A stretch of 64,000 nt of DNA from Winogradskya humida (GCF_016862215.1 NZ_BOMN01000056.1:19343-83342); one strand, 5' to 3'. Shown: positions 8,464 to 17,178, numbered from the stretch's first letter. Notes: generated by a model from the letters alone, not told the origin. Numbers and translations: made by a program.

Positions 8464-9164
8464 GCTGCTGCTCCCAAGTAGGCGTCAGCCACTGCTTCGT
8501 CAGTGCGGATCTCGTCCGGAGTGCCGTGGGCGACGGGCTTACCGAAGTCGAGGACCAGGATCTCGTCGCAGACCGTCATCACGAGGTCCATGTGATGCTC
8601 GACCAGCAGCACCGAGCAGGAGAGCCCGGTGATGAGCTCGCCCAGCTCCTCGATCTCCTGCACGCCGAGCCCACCGGCCGGTTCGTCCAGCAGGAGCAGC
8701 CGGGGATCGGTGACCAGGGCACGGGCGAGGGCGACGCGTTTGCGGATCGCGTACGGCAGGGCGGCCGGTTTCTCGTCGCGGTAGGAAGCGGCGCCGCAGC
8801 GTTCGAGGGTGGCCTCGGCCCTGTCCCTGTCGCTCTCGCCGACCAGGACGTTCTCCAGGACGGTGAGGCTGGGGAAGAGCCCGACGCCCTGCAGCGTGCG
8901 GGCGATGCCGCGTTTCTTGAGCTGATGCGGTCGTGGGCGCAGCGGGCGGCCGTCAAGCGTGAGCTGCCCCGAGGTCGGGGCGACGAAGCCGCAGACGACG
9001 TTGAACAGGGTCGTCTTGCCGGCGCCGTTGGGGCCGATCACGCCGACCGTCCGGCCCGGCGGGACGCGGAGAGAGACGCCCTCGAGCGCGGTCAGGCCGC
9101 CGAAACGGACGCTTATGTCATGGAGGATGAGGCCGTCGGAAGGGGGCTGGTGCGGCATCGGCAC
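8460..9164 (-). CDS. livG: LIV-type ABC importer ATPase (LivG family)
   Basis: A 234-residue ABC ATPase and first gene of the importer operon. Walker A is GPNGAGKTT and Walker B is LLLLDEPAGGL. The signature is the degenerate LPYAIRKRVALARAL in place of LSGGQ, and the protein ends in GTPDEIRTDEAVADAYLG, typical of LivG. The ATG at 9164 follows AAAGAGGA at suitable distance. A promoter and a perfect palindrome lie directly upstream at 9185-9223. Confidence 0.9.
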   Translation of the reverse strand: MPMPHQPPSDGLILHDISVRFGGLTALEGVSLRVPPGRTVGVIGPNGAGKTTLFNVVCGFVAPTSGQLTLDGRPLRPRPHQLKKRGIARTLQGVGLFPSLTVLENVLVGESDRDRAEATLERCGAASYRDEKPAALPYAIRKRVALARALVTDPRLLLLDEPAGGLGVQEIEELGELITGLSCSVLLVEHHMDLVMTVCDEILVLDFGKPVAHGTPDEIRTDEAVADAYLGAAA

Positions 9165-9184
9165 CGTCCTCTTTAGAGATCAAT

Positions 9185-9203
9185 ATTACACTCGCAGTGT
9201 AAT
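9185..9203. promoter_or_regulatory. Perfect palindromic operator at the importer promoter
   Basis: ATTACACT-CGC-AGTGTAAT is a perfect inverted repeat with 8-bp arms and a 3-bp centre. It contains the -10 hexamer of the livG promoter, so occupancy would exclude RNA polymerase. Size and symmetry fit a TetR dimer. The only TetR gene in the adjoining operons is at 201-797, which makes it the first candidate. The assignment is inference. Confidence 0.65.
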
Positions 9204-9223
9204 TTCTTGAGACGTGGTGTCAA
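9196..9223 (-). promoter_or_regulatory. Promoter of the livGFHM-lipoprotein operon
   Basis: On the minus strand a consensus TTGACA (9218-9223) is followed after 16 bp by TACACT (9196-9201). The -10 box is embedded in the palindrome at 9185-9203. The start would fall near 9189, about 25 nt before the livG ATG. Confidence 0.6.
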
Positions 9224-9335
9224 TGCCTGCGAAACATTGCCGTTAACTTGCAATAGGGGGCTGCGTACGTTGCGGCAGAACGGATATCCTGCGCGCGCCC
9301 GAAATCGAGCGGGCTGGAACACCGCGGGGGAAGCA

Positions 9336-10184
9336 GTGACGTACAGCTATGGGTCGCCCGACCATTACCCGGCGGCGCGGCGACTCCGCAGGCCCGCGAT
9401 CCGGGCGAGCATCGCGCTCGGGCTGGTCTCCGCCGCGGCGATCGCCGAATGGGCCGGCTCGCTCATCCTGCTCGGCGTCGACCCCGCGTCGTACGACGCC
9501 GACCAGGACACGATCGACCTGCTCGGCGCCGTCTGGGGAGTGTTCTACCTCTACGCGGGCATCGAGTTCATCGGCTGGCTGCGCGTCGCCCACGACAGCA
9601 TCGGCGAGCTCGGCATCAAGCTGAGCTGGACCCGCGGCTGGACCATCGGCGCCTGGCTCATCCCGCTGGCGAACCTGGTGATCCCGCTGCTCATGCTCAG
9701 CGAGATGGACCACGCAGCCGAACAGCGCGTGGACCCCGCCGCGAGACGCCTGGGCCGATGGGTCTTCGTGTTGTGGGCAATCCTGTGGACAGCGGGCGAT
9801 CCGTTCCTGGACCCGTCAGCCTGGGACGACTACCTGTCCAGCGAGGTGGTGGCGGTTCTGCTCGGCCTCATCCTGGTGATCGACCTCGCGGCGGCGGTCT
9901 TCGCGGCGCTGCTGATCTGGCGGATGACCGGAAATATCCGGATCTCCGTCGGGCTCGCCGGCCCCCACGGCGCTACGCCCGTCGCCTGGGACCCGACGGC
10001 CCCCTACGCGCATTACCAGCAGCCACCCGTGCCGCCGGCCTTTCCCCCGCCGCCCCCGCCGCCCTCGCCGCCGGATCTCACGCCCGCGCCGGATCTCACG
10101 TCCGCGCCCGATCCCACGTCCGCGCCGGATCCGTGGTCGCCGTCCGTGCCGAGGCCGCGTCCTCCGGCCGACGACCAGATCTGA
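9336..10184 (+). CDS. DUF4328-type integral membrane protein with Pro-rich tail
   Basis: A 282-residue membrane protein. About four or five hydrophobic segments occupy residues 25-215. The core YAGIEFIGWLRVAHDSIGELG, then SWTRGWTIGAWLIPLANLVIP, is the signature of DUF4328 proteins of actinobacteria, whose function is unknown. Beyond about residue 220 the chain is a Pro-rich cytoplasmic or surface tail with a repeated APDLTSAPDPTSAPDP pattern. The GTG at 9336 is used because it follows a GGGGGAA box and gives the expected short N-terminus. It is transcribed divergently from the importer operon. Confidence 0.75.
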   Translation: MTYSYGSPDHYPAARRLRRPAIRASIALGLVSAAAIAEWAGSLILLGVDPASYDADQDTIDLLGAVWGVFYLYAGIEFIGWLRVAHDSIGELGIKLSWTRGWTIGAWLIPLANLVIPLLMLSEMDHAAEQRVDPAARRLGRWVFVLWAILWTAGDPFLDPSAWDDYLSSEVVAVLLGLILVIDLAAAVFAALLIWRMTGNIRISVGLAGPHGATPVAWDPTAPYAHYQQPPVPPAFPPPPPPPSPPDLTPAPDLTSAPDPTSAPDPWSPSVPRPRPPADDQI

Positions 10185-10275
10185 CACTTCGGATGATCAA
10201 CTCGGCTGGCGGGGTGTCGTAGCCTGCTGATCGTCGTGCTCCCGGCGCGGCGTTCACGGGGGAGTTCTGCACGTC

Positions 10276-12291
10276 TTGCGTACGAAAATTGTCCGGTTTG
10301 CGATCGCAGCCGTCGCCCTCACCGGCACCGCCGCGGTCTGGGCCCTCTCGACAGGGTCGGCTTCAGCCGGCACCCAACCCGAAACGGTCGTGCTGGCCGC
10401 CGCCGACCAGCATCCGATCAGCGGTTACGCGTCGGACGATCTCGTCGTCGACGGCGTGCACAAGCACCTGCTGAGCAGTCAGACGCCGGACAATACGGTC
10501 AAGGTGTTCAAATACGACGGCACCCTCGCGGCGACCCTGGAGCCGGGATCCGGGCTCGGCGTGCAGGCACCGGTGCTGTCCGCGGACTCCACCAGGCTGT
10601 ACGTGGCATTGGCGGCCGCCAACGAGATCGTCGAATACGACGCTGCGAAGCTCACCGAGACCGCGCGCTATCCCCTCGGTTACGGGCACTCGCCCGAGCG
10701 GCTCGCCTTCGCCGGCGGCAGGTTGTGGTTCTCCTACCAGGATCTCGGCTACAACGGTCATATCGGATCTCTCGATCTCGCCGACGGCGCAGTCTCGATC
10801 TACGAGACCCCGGACGGCAGCACCCTGACGAATGCGGCGCCGATCCTCGCCTCCAGCCCGGCGGCCCCGGACCGGCTCGCCGTCCTGGGCGGCTGGGGCA
10901 GCACCCGCGGCCCGCTGTACCTCTTCGACGTCTCCGGCGGCACGGCGAACCAGCTGGCCAGGGCCGAGTACTACGACGATGTCGTGATCAACTACCGCGA
11001 GCTGCTGTTCAGTGCCGATGCCAGCCAGATCGTCATCGGCGGCTACGGCGGCGTGAAGATCGTGTCGGCCGCCGACCTCTCCGCGGTCGACGTGATCAAG
11101 ACATACCGCTTCCAGGGCGTGGACGTGACCAGCGGAACCGGCCTGCTGATCTCGGAGCGCCCGGACGCCGTCCTGCCCGAGCTCACCCTCTATGCCCCCG
11201 GCACCACCACCCCGGTCCGGCAGTGGGATGTTCCGCTCAGCGGCGCCGCTGAGCTGCCGTCGATCTCCGATGTGGCCTGGGAGCCGGGTGGCGGCCGCGC
11301 CTTCGCGATCACCAGCGAGCGCCTCGGCACGCAGACGCTCTGGACGCTCCAGGACCCGGCAACCACCCCGACCGGGATCGAGCTCACCGCACCGGCGACC
11401 GCCACCCGCGCGGCGACCCTCACCATCTCGGGGGCGTCCACCGGGATCCCGGCCGGAGCCGGGCTCTCGGTGACCCGCAAGGACCTGGAATCGACCGCAG
11501 GCAAAGCGCTACCTCCGGTGCAGACCGGTCCGGCCGGCACATTCACCATCACCGACAAGCCCCCGGTGGGTGGCAAGGTCAGTTACATCATTTCGTACGC
11601 CGGGAGCGCCACCCGCCGTCCGTCATCCGCGACGGCAACGGTGTCGGTCTCCCTCGCCACCCCGGCGTTGACCCTCAACGGCAACGGCAGCATCCACGCG
11701 TACGCCTCCACGTACTCCCTGACCGCCCACCTGGGTACGGCGTACAAGAACCGTACGATCGAGATCTGGGCCGACCCGTGGGGTCCCGACGCGAACCGCC
11801 TGCTGAAAAAGGCCACGATCGACGCCAAGGGCAACATCACGGTCGCCTACCGCCTGACCCACAACACCTCGGTCAGCGCGATCTTCACCGGCGACGGCCA
11901 ATACGCCGCCCGCACCGTGAAGTCCACTGTCTACACCCGGCCGAACATCTCGCTGGCGGTGTCGTCGCACTACAAGACGGCCAAGATCGGCTCGACGTCG
12001 TACTACTACTTCCACAGGACCACGAACCCGCGCATCACCACGACGATGACGGCCTACCCGAAGCGCAAGCAGAAGGTCCTGCTCGAGTACTACGCCTCCG
12101 GCAAGTGGAACAGCTGGAAGGAAACCTACGTAGCCCTCGACTCGGCGGGCCACTCGACCTACACCCTGACCGGCACCCACAAGGTCGGTGTCCGTTACCG
12201 GGTCCGCTCGGCCTACATCGCCGGCACCTCCGGCGACAACGTCGACTACACGACGTGGGGCTCCCACAAATACTTCACCTTCGCGAAGTAG
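10276..12291 (+). CDS. Secreted beta-propeller protein with Ig-like repeats
   Basis: A 671-residue exported protein. It opens with a Sec signal peptide (RFAIAAVALTGTAAVWAL, cleavage near TGSASA). Residues about 45-370 form blades resembling YVTN/PQQ-type propellers (SADSTRLYVALAAANEIVEYD). The rest looks like two or three Ig-like segments rich in Thr, Ser and Tyr, for example SVSAIFTGDGQYAARTV. The TTG start at 10276 is chosen because it begins the signal peptide in frame and lies downstream of GGGGGAG. No catalytic motif is visible. A cell-surface or matrix role is inferred. It ends 10 bp from the convergent alkB-like gene. Confidence 0.75.
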   Translation: MRTKIVRFAIAAVALTGTAAVWALSTGSASAGTQPETVVLAAADQHPISGYASDDLVVDGVHKHLLSSQTPDNTVKVFKYDGTLAATLEPGSGLGVQAPVLSADSTRLYVALAAANEIVEYDAAKLTETARYPLGYGHSPERLAFAGGRLWFSYQDLGYNGHIGSLDLADGAVSIYETPDGSTLTNAAPILASSPAAPDRLAVLGGWGSTRGPLYLFDVSGGTANQLARAEYYDDVVINYRELLFSADASQIVIGGYGGVKIVSAADLSAVDVIKTYRFQGVDVTSGTGLLISERPDAVLPELTLYAPGTTTPVRQWDVPLSGAAELPSISDVAWEPGGGRAFAITSERLGTQTLWTLQDPATTPTGIELTAPATATRAATLTISGASTGIPAGAGLSVTRKDLESTAGKALPPVQTGPAGTFTITDKPPVGGKVSYIISYAGSATRRPSSATATVSVSLATPALTLNGNGSIHAYASTYSLTAHLGTAYKNRTIEIWADPWGPDANRLLKKATIDAKGNITVAYRLTHNTSVSAIFTGDGQYAARTVKSTVYTRPNISLAVSSHYKTAKIGSTSYYYFHRTTNPRITTTMTAYPKRKQKVLLEYYASGKWNSWKETYVALDSAGHSTYTLTGTHKVGVRYRVRSAYIAGTSGDNVDYTTWGSHKYFTFAK

Positions 12292-12301
12292 CCCCCGCCG
12301 G

Positions 12302-12940
12302 TCAGGCGACGTTGATCGGGCGGAACTGCACGCTCACCCGAGGGCCCACCGGCCTGGCGGTCTTGGGGATGGCGTGCTCCCAGGTGCGCTGGCAGCTGCC
12401 GCCCATGACGATCAGATCCCCGTGGCCCTGGGGGAAGCGCAGCGTCTCCGCCTGCCCCGCGCGGGGACGCAACATCAGGTTGCGCGGCGAGCCGAACGAC
12501 ACGATCGCCACCATGGTGTCCTCGCGCGCCGAGCGGCCCAGGGTGTCGCCGTGCCAGGCCACGCTGTCCTTGCCGTCGCGATAGAGGCACATGCCCGCCG
12601 TCACGAAAGGCTCGCCCAGCTCGGCCGCGTAATAGGCGGACAGCTGCTCCCGGGCATCGGTCAACGCCGGATGCGGGAGCTCCTCGTCACCGCCGAACCA
12701 TCGCAGCAATCGCGGCACGTCGACCATGTCGTCCCACATCTGGCGGCGCTCGGCCCGCCAGCCGATCCGATCGGCGAGCAGCGTCTCGAAGATGTTGTCG
12801 GAGCCGTGGACCCAGCCCGGCAGCACGTCGACCCAGGCGCCCGCGGTCAGGTGATGCCGGACGATGCGGTCGCCGAGCGGCTCGAGGACGGGCGAAGGCC
12901 CGCCCATCAGGTCGAGCATCGACGGCTGATATGCGCTCAC
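12302..12940 (-). CDS. AlkB-like Fe(II)/2-oxoglutarate dioxygenase
   Basis: A 212-residue member of the AlkB DNA/RNA demethylase superfamily. The jelly-roll iron ligands are visible as H130-x-D132 (AWHGDT) and H189 (WEHAIPK), and R201 and R207 (GPRVSVQFRP) match the 2-oxoglutarate-binding R-x5-R. The preceding MCLYRDGKDSVAWH matches the family N-x-Y-x-D-G-x-D region with the Asn replaced. The role is presumably repair of alkylated bases by oxidative demethylation. It is a single gene with no adaptive-response neighbour. Confidence 0.87.
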   Translation of the reverse strand: MSAYQPSMLDLMGGPSPVLEPLGDRIVRHHLTAGAWVDVLPGWVHGSDNIFETLLADRIGWRAERRQMWDDMVDVPRLLRWFGGDEELPHPALTDAREQLSAYYAAELGEPFVTAGMCLYRDGKDSVAWHGDTLGRSAREDTMVAIVSFGSPRNLMLRPRAGQAETLRFPQGHGDLIVMGGSCQRTWEHAIPKTARPVGPRVSVQFRPINVA

Positions 12941-12972
12941 CAGGCCAATCTACCCGCCTTCGCACGTACGTG

Positions 12973-13428
12973 CTAATCCTCCTGGCGTGCCGCGCGCAGT
13001 GAGTCCAGACGGTCCTGGGCGCGTTTGACCGCGGACCGGGAGCGTTCCAGAAACGCGTCGCTGCGGTCGAGCCGGGCCACTTCGCGGGCGAACGCGCCGT
13101 CCATCCGGTCGACGGGATCGGCCGGGTCCGTCCCGGGGGTGGTTTGCTGCTGGTCGAGGGCGCGCTCGCGGGCGGTCGCGACGTGCTCGCGGGAGTCGGC
13201 GAGCGAGTCGCGCTGGTCGGCGAGCTCCTCGCGTCGTTCCGCGGCGACCTCGCGTTCGGCGACGAGGCGTTCGCGGTTCTCGAGGGTGTCGTTGCGGCCG
13301 ATCAGATCTCGTTCGAGGCTGGTGAGGCGCTGCTCGCGGGCGTCGAGCAGGCGCTCCCGGGCGTCGAGCTCGCGCGTCCGCTCATCCAGGTGGTGATCGC
13401 GCGCATTCCAGTTGTCGTCAGGGAACAC
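12973..13428 (-). CDS. Predicted coiled-coil protein of unknown function
   Basis: A 151-residue, highly charged, almost entirely helical protein. Residues about 15-95 are a long run of R/E/D/L heptads (RELDARERLLDAREQRL and similar), followed by a short Pro-rich break and a second helical stretch. It has no signal peptide, membrane segment or enzyme motif. The GTG at 13428 is preferred over an upstream in-frame GTG at 13443 because GAGGA stands 6-7 nt before it. It is not coupled to its neighbours. Confidence 0.65.
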   Translation of the reverse strand: MFPDDNWNARDHHLDERTRELDARERLLDAREQRLTSLERDLIGRNDTLENRERLVAEREVAAERREELADQRDSLADSREHVATARERALDQQQTTPGTDPADPVDRMDGAFAREVARLDRSDAFLERSRSAVKRAQDRLDSLRAARQED

Positions 13429-13468
13429 GCCTGATCCTCGCACGCCCGCAACGCCGGCGCCCGCGGAG

Positions 13469-13506
13469 TCGCTCAGCTGTCTCTTGATCGCTCAGCTGTC
13501 TCTTGA
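13469..13506. repeat. Perfect 19-bp tandem duplication over the sdhB stop
   Basis: TCGCTCAGCTGTCTCTTGA occurs twice without a gap (13469-13487 and 13488-13506). The sdhB stop codon (13492-13494) lies in the second copy on the plus-strand map. The duplication therefore covers the last codons of sdhB and copies the same sequence into its 3' flank. It looks like a recent slippage event. Confidence 0.85.
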
Positions 13507-14409
13507 GGGCGATCCCGGCGCCGGATGCTGATAGGTGATCTCGGTCAGGGGGAACGTCTGGTCGTCGCCGAACGGGGACGGCCCGCCGGACTGCGTGGAC
13601 AGCATCTCGCCGACGTCCAGGTGGGCGTCCGGACCCGCGCCCACCTGCGGGGCCTCGGCGAGCTGGTCCCGGCGGAAGATCTTGCGGCCGAGCCAGACCA
13701 GCGGGTCGTAGCGCCGGTCCACCACGCGCTCCTTCAACGGGATGATCGCGTTGTCGGTGATCTTGATGTGCTCGGGGCAGACCTCGCTGCAGCATTTGGT
13801 GATGTTGCAGTAGCCGAGCCCCTGATGGGCCTGGGCGTATTCCTTGCGGTCGGAACGCGCGTCCAGGGGGTGCATGTCCAGCTCGGCCGCGCGGATGAAG
13901 GAGCGGGGGCCGCTGAACGCTTCCTTGTTCTCCTCGTGATCGCGTACGACGTGACAGGTGTTCTGGCACAGGAAGCACTCGATGCATTTGCGGAATTCCT
14001 GCGACCGTTCCACATCGATCTGCTGCATCCGGTATTCGCCCGGGGCGAGTCCCTCCGGCGGGCTGAAAGCCGGGGTCTCGCGGGCTTTCGTGTAGTTGAA
14101 GGACACATCGGTGACCAGATCGCGGATGACCGGGAATGCCCGCAGTGGTGTGATCGTGACGGTCTCGCTCTCCTCGAACGTCGACATCCGCGTCATGCAG
14201 CCCAGCCGCGGCTTGCCGTTGATCTCCATCGAGCACGAGCCGCATTTGCCGGCCTTGCAGTTCCACCGGCAGGCCAGATCCGGCGCCTGGGTGGCCTGGA
14301 TCCGGTGAATGATGTCGAGCACCACCTCGCCGTCATTCACGTCGACGTCGTAGTCGCGGATCTCACCGCCGGACGAGTCGCCCCGCCAGACCCGGAAATG
14401 ACGGCTCAT
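13492..14409 (-). CDS. sdhB: Succinate dehydrogenase iron-sulfur subunit (Sdh1 type)
   Basis: A 305-residue iron-sulfur subunit that passes electrons from the flavoprotein to quinone. The [2Fe-2S] ligands are in CRWNCKAGKCGSC, and the [4Fe-4S] and [3Fe-4S] ligands are in CIECFLCQNTC and CNITKCCSEVCPEHI. A tail of about 50 residues beyond the core is Pro/Gly-rich and not conserved, and its end lies in a 19-bp tandem duplication. It overlaps sdhA by 4 nt (14406-14409). The order membrane anchor, flavoprotein, FeS matches the mycobacterial Sdh1 locus. Confidence 0.93.
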   Translation of the reverse strand: MSRHFRVWRGDSSGGEIRDYDVDVNDGEVVLDIIHRIQATQAPDLACRWNCKAGKCGSCSMEINGKPRLGCMTRMSTFEESETVTITPLRAFPVIRDLVTDVSFNYTKARETPAFSPPEGLAPGEYRMQQIDVERSQEFRKCIECFLCQNTCHVVRDHEENKEAFSGPRSFIRAAELDMHPLDARSDRKEYAQAHQGLGYCNITKCCSEVCPEHIKITDNAIIPLKERVVDRRYDPLVWLGRKIFRRDQLAEAPQVGAGPDAHLDVGEMLSTQSGGPSPFGDDQTFPLTEITYQHPAPGSPSRDS

Positions 14410-16286
14410 GAGAGCTCCTCGTCGGTCATGTACTTGGTCAGTTCGCCGTACTCGAACAGCTCCAGCAACTCCGGTCGCATGGCCGGCAGCGGTTTGCGTT
14501 CGAGGTGCACCTCACCCGTGTCGTCCAGCGAGCAGACGAGGTTGACCTTGCGCCATTCCGGGTTCATGGTCGGGAAGTCCTCGCGGGTGTGGCCGCCGCG
14601 CGACTCCTCGCGTTCCAGCGCGGCCTTTGCGGTGCATTCCGAGACCACGAGCATGTTGCGCAGGTCCAGGGCGAGATGCCAGCCCGGGTTGTAACGGCGG
14701 CCGCCGGTCGCCCCGACGTTCGCGACGCGCAATTTCAGCTCGTGCAGGCGTTTCAGCGCGTCGGTCAGCTCGCCTTCGCGGCGGATGATGCCGACGAGAT
14801 CGCCCATCACCGCCTGAAGATCCTGCTGGAGGGTGTACGGATTCTCGCCGCTTTCCCGGTGCAGCGGAGCCAGGGCAGCCCCTGCCGCGGCTTCGACATC
14901 GGCAGTGCGGACCTTGGGCCTTTTTTCGAGGCTCTCCGCGTACGCGGAAGCGTGCTCACCGGCACGTTTCCCAAACACCAGCAGGTCGGAGAGCGAGTTA
15001 CCGCCCAGCCGATTGGAGCCGTGCATTCCCCCGGAAACCTCGCCGGCCGCGAACAACCCGCGCACCACACCGGCGGCGGCTGCGGTGTCCGGATCGACCT
15101 CGACGCCACCCATCACGTAATGGCAGGTGGGCCCGACCTCCATCGGTTCCTTGGTGATGTCGACGTCGGCCAGCTCTTTGAACTGGTGGTACATCGACGG
15201 TAGTCGCCGGGTGATCGTCTCCGCCGGCATCCGGGTCGACACATCCAGGAAGACGCCGCCGGATTTGGTGCCCCGCCCCGCCTTGACCTCGCTGTTGATC
15301 GCCCTGGCCACCTCGTCGCGGGGCAGCAGTTCCGGCGGTCGGCGGTTGTTGTCCGGGTCGGTGTACCAGCGGTCGGCCTCCTCCTCGGTGTCCGCGTACT
15401 GCTTGCGGAACACGTCGGGGACGTAATCGAACATGAACCGTTTCTGGTCGGAATTGCGCAGCACACCGCCGTCACCACGCACCGATTCGGTGACCAGGAT
15501 TCCCTTCACGCTCGGCGGCCAGACCATGCCGGTCGGATGGAACTGCAGGAATTCCATGTTGATCAGCGTCGCCCCGGCCCGCAGCGCGAGCGCATGACCG
15601 TCCCCGGTGTACTCCCACGAATTCGAGGTCACCTTGTAGGAGCGCCCCACCCCACCGGTGGCCAGCACGATCGCCGGCGCTTCCAGCAGGATGAGCTCAC
15701 CGGACTCGCGGTAATAGCCGAACGCCGCGGCCACCCGATCGCCGTCCAGGATCAGCTCGGTGATCGTGGTCTCGGAGAAGACCCGGATCCGCGACTCATA
15801 ATTGCCGGTCTCGGCGAAATCCTCCTGCTGCAGCGAGACGATCTTCTGCTGCAGGGTCCGGATCAGTTCCAGCCCGGTGCGGTCGCCGACATGCGCGAGC
15901 CGCGGATACTCGTGGCCGCCGAAATTGCGCTGCGAGATCTTGCCGTCCGGGGTCCGGTCGAACAGCGCACCGTACGTCTCCAGCTCCCAGATCCGCTCAG
16001 GCGCCTCTTTAGCGTGCAGCTCCGCCATCCGGTAGTTGTTGAGGAACTTGCCGCCCCGCATGGTGTCGCGGAAATGCACCATCCAGTTGTCCCGCGAATT
16101 CGCGTTGCCCATCGCCGCCGCGGCGCCGCCCTCGGCCATGACCGTGTGGGCCTTGCCGAACAGCGACTTGGAAATGATCGCGGTCCGCTTCCCGGCGAGC
16201 CGCGCCTCGATGGCCGCTCGCAGTCCCGCGCCGCCCGCACCGATGACGACGACGTCGTACAGGTGCCGTTCGATCCGTTCTTTCAT
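14406..16286 (-). CDS. sdhA: Succinate dehydrogenase flavoprotein subunit (Sdh1 type)
   Basis: A 626-residue flavoprotein that oxidises succinate to fumarate. The Rossmann motif VVIGAGGAGLRAAIEA lies near residues 13-28. His47 in KAHTVMAEGG is the expected covalent FAD attachment site. Active-site segments include HPTGMVWP and RLGGNSLSDLLVFGKRAGEHA. It starts 15 nt after the anchor gene stop and overlaps sdhB by 4 nt. Length is normal for the family. Confidence 0.95.
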   Translation of the reverse strand: MKERIERHLYDVVVIGAGGAGLRAAIEARLAGKRTAIISKSLFGKAHTVMAEGGAAAAMGNANSRDNWMVHFRDTMRGGKFLNNYRMAELHAKEAPERIWELETYGALFDRTPDGKISQRNFGGHEYPRLAHVGDRTGLELIRTLQQKIVSLQQEDFAETGNYESRIRVFSETTITELILDGDRVAAAFGYYRESGELILLEAPAIVLATGGVGRSYKVTSNSWEYTGDGHALALRAGATLINMEFLQFHPTGMVWPPSVKGILVTESVRGDGGVLRNSDQKRFMFDYVPDVFRKQYADTEEEADRWYTDPDNNRRPPELLPRDEVARAINSEVKAGRGTKSGGVFLDVSTRMPAETITRRLPSMYHQFKELADVDITKEPMEVGPTCHYVMGGVEVDPDTAAAAGVVRGLFAAGEVSGGMHGSNRLGGNSLSDLLVFGKRAGEHASAYAESLEKRPKVRTADVEAAAGAALAPLHRESGENPYTLQQDLQAVMGDLVGIIRREGELTDALKRLHELKLRVANVGATGGRRYNPGWHLALDLRNMLVVSECTAKAALEREESRGGHTREDFPTMNPEWRKVNLVCSLDDTGEVHLERKPLPAMRPELLELFEYGELTKYMTDEELS

Positions 16287-16301
16287 GTTCCTTGCCGCTC
16301 C

Positions 16302-17090
16302 CTAACTGATGAAGCGCAGGTCGGGCCACCAGCCGGCCGCGAGCGCCATGACGTAGAAATCGGTCAGCGCCAGGGTCCCGAGGGTCACCCAGGCCAGCAG
16401 CATGTGCCGCGCGTTGAGCTTGGAGACGAACGTCCAGAACCGGTAGCGGACCGGATGCTTCGAGAAATGCTTCAACCGCCCACCGGCGATGTGCCGGCAC
16501 GAATGACAGGACAATGTGTACGCCCACAGCATCACGACATTGGCCGTCAGGATGACGTTGCCGAGCCCGAAGCCGGTGCCGAATGACCGGATCGCGTCCC
16601 AGGTGTTGATGACGGAGATGATCGTCGCGGCGTAGAAGGCGTACCGGTGCAGGTTCTGGAAGACCAGCGGGAACCGCGTCTCACCGGTGTATTTCGCGTG
16701 CGCGTCCGGGACCGCGCAGGCAGGCGGCGACAGCCAGAAGGCCCGGTAGTAGGCCTTGCGGTAGTAGTAACACGTCAGCCGGAAGAGCAGCAGGAACGGC
16801 AGCGTGAACGCGGCTTCGGGGATCAGCCAGAAACTCGGCAACGGGGTCCCGAACTCGGCGGAACCCTCGACGCACCGGTCGGTCAGGCAGGGAGAGTAGA
16901 ACGGCGTCAGATAGTGGAAGTCCGGCACGTAATACCACTTGTGCATGAACACCCGGACGGTCGCGTAGAGCACCCACGCGCTCAGACCCGCAAAAGTGAT
17001 CAGCGGCGCCAGCCACCACCGATCGGTCCGCAAGGTCCTGGCGGCGATGGCGGCACGCTTCGCCCCAGGCCTGCTTACGGTCGTCGTCAT
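16302..17090 (-). CDS. sdhC: Succinate dehydrogenase membrane anchor (Sdh1 type)
   Basis: A 262-residue membrane anchor with about five hydrophobic segments, for example LITFAGLSAWVLYATVRVF, AAFTLPFLLLFRL, YAFYAATIISVI, VILTANVVMLWAYTL and MLLAWVTLGTLAL. His residues in NLHRYAFY and SCHSCRHIAGG are candidate haem or cofactor ligands. The size and position match the anchor of the mycobacterial Sdh1 complex rather than separate SdhC/SdhD. The ATG at 17090 is chosen over a longer frame because GGGAG precedes it by 7 nt. Confidence 0.85.
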   Translation of the reverse strand: MTTTVSRPGAKRAAIAARTLRTDRWWLAPLITFAGLSAWVLYATVRVFMHKWYYVPDFHYLTPFYSPCLTDRCVEGSAEFGTPLPSFWLIPEAAFTLPFLLLFRLTCYYYRKAYYRAFWLSPPACAVPDAHAKYTGETRFPLVFQNLHRYAFYAATIISVINTWDAIRSFGTGFGLGNVILTANVVMLWAYTLSCHSCRHIAGGRLKHFSKHPVRYRFWTFVSKLNARHMLLAWVTLGTLALTDFYVMALAAGWWPDLRFIS

Positions 17091-17161
17091 TGACGTCTCC
17101 CTGACAGGTAACTCTGCCGGCGGGCGCGCACGAAGAATCGGTCCACAAAGTTTGCGTCCGC

Positions 17162-17178
17162 AATGTGTGGCACACGTT
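17162..17178. promoter_or_regulatory. Palindrome upstream of the sdhCAB operon
   Basis: AATGTGTG-G-CACACGTT is a 17-bp inverted repeat with one mismatch between arms, about 72 bp upstream of the sdhC start. It is a plausible site for a dimeric regulator. It does not match the Rex or Crp consensus well, so no regulator is named. Confidence 0.4.

Noticed and set aside
13418..14266. Minus-strand frame overlapping sdhB in another phase
   Set aside because: The sdhB frame carries all iron-sulfur ligands; this alternative is Arg/Pro-rich shadow sequence.
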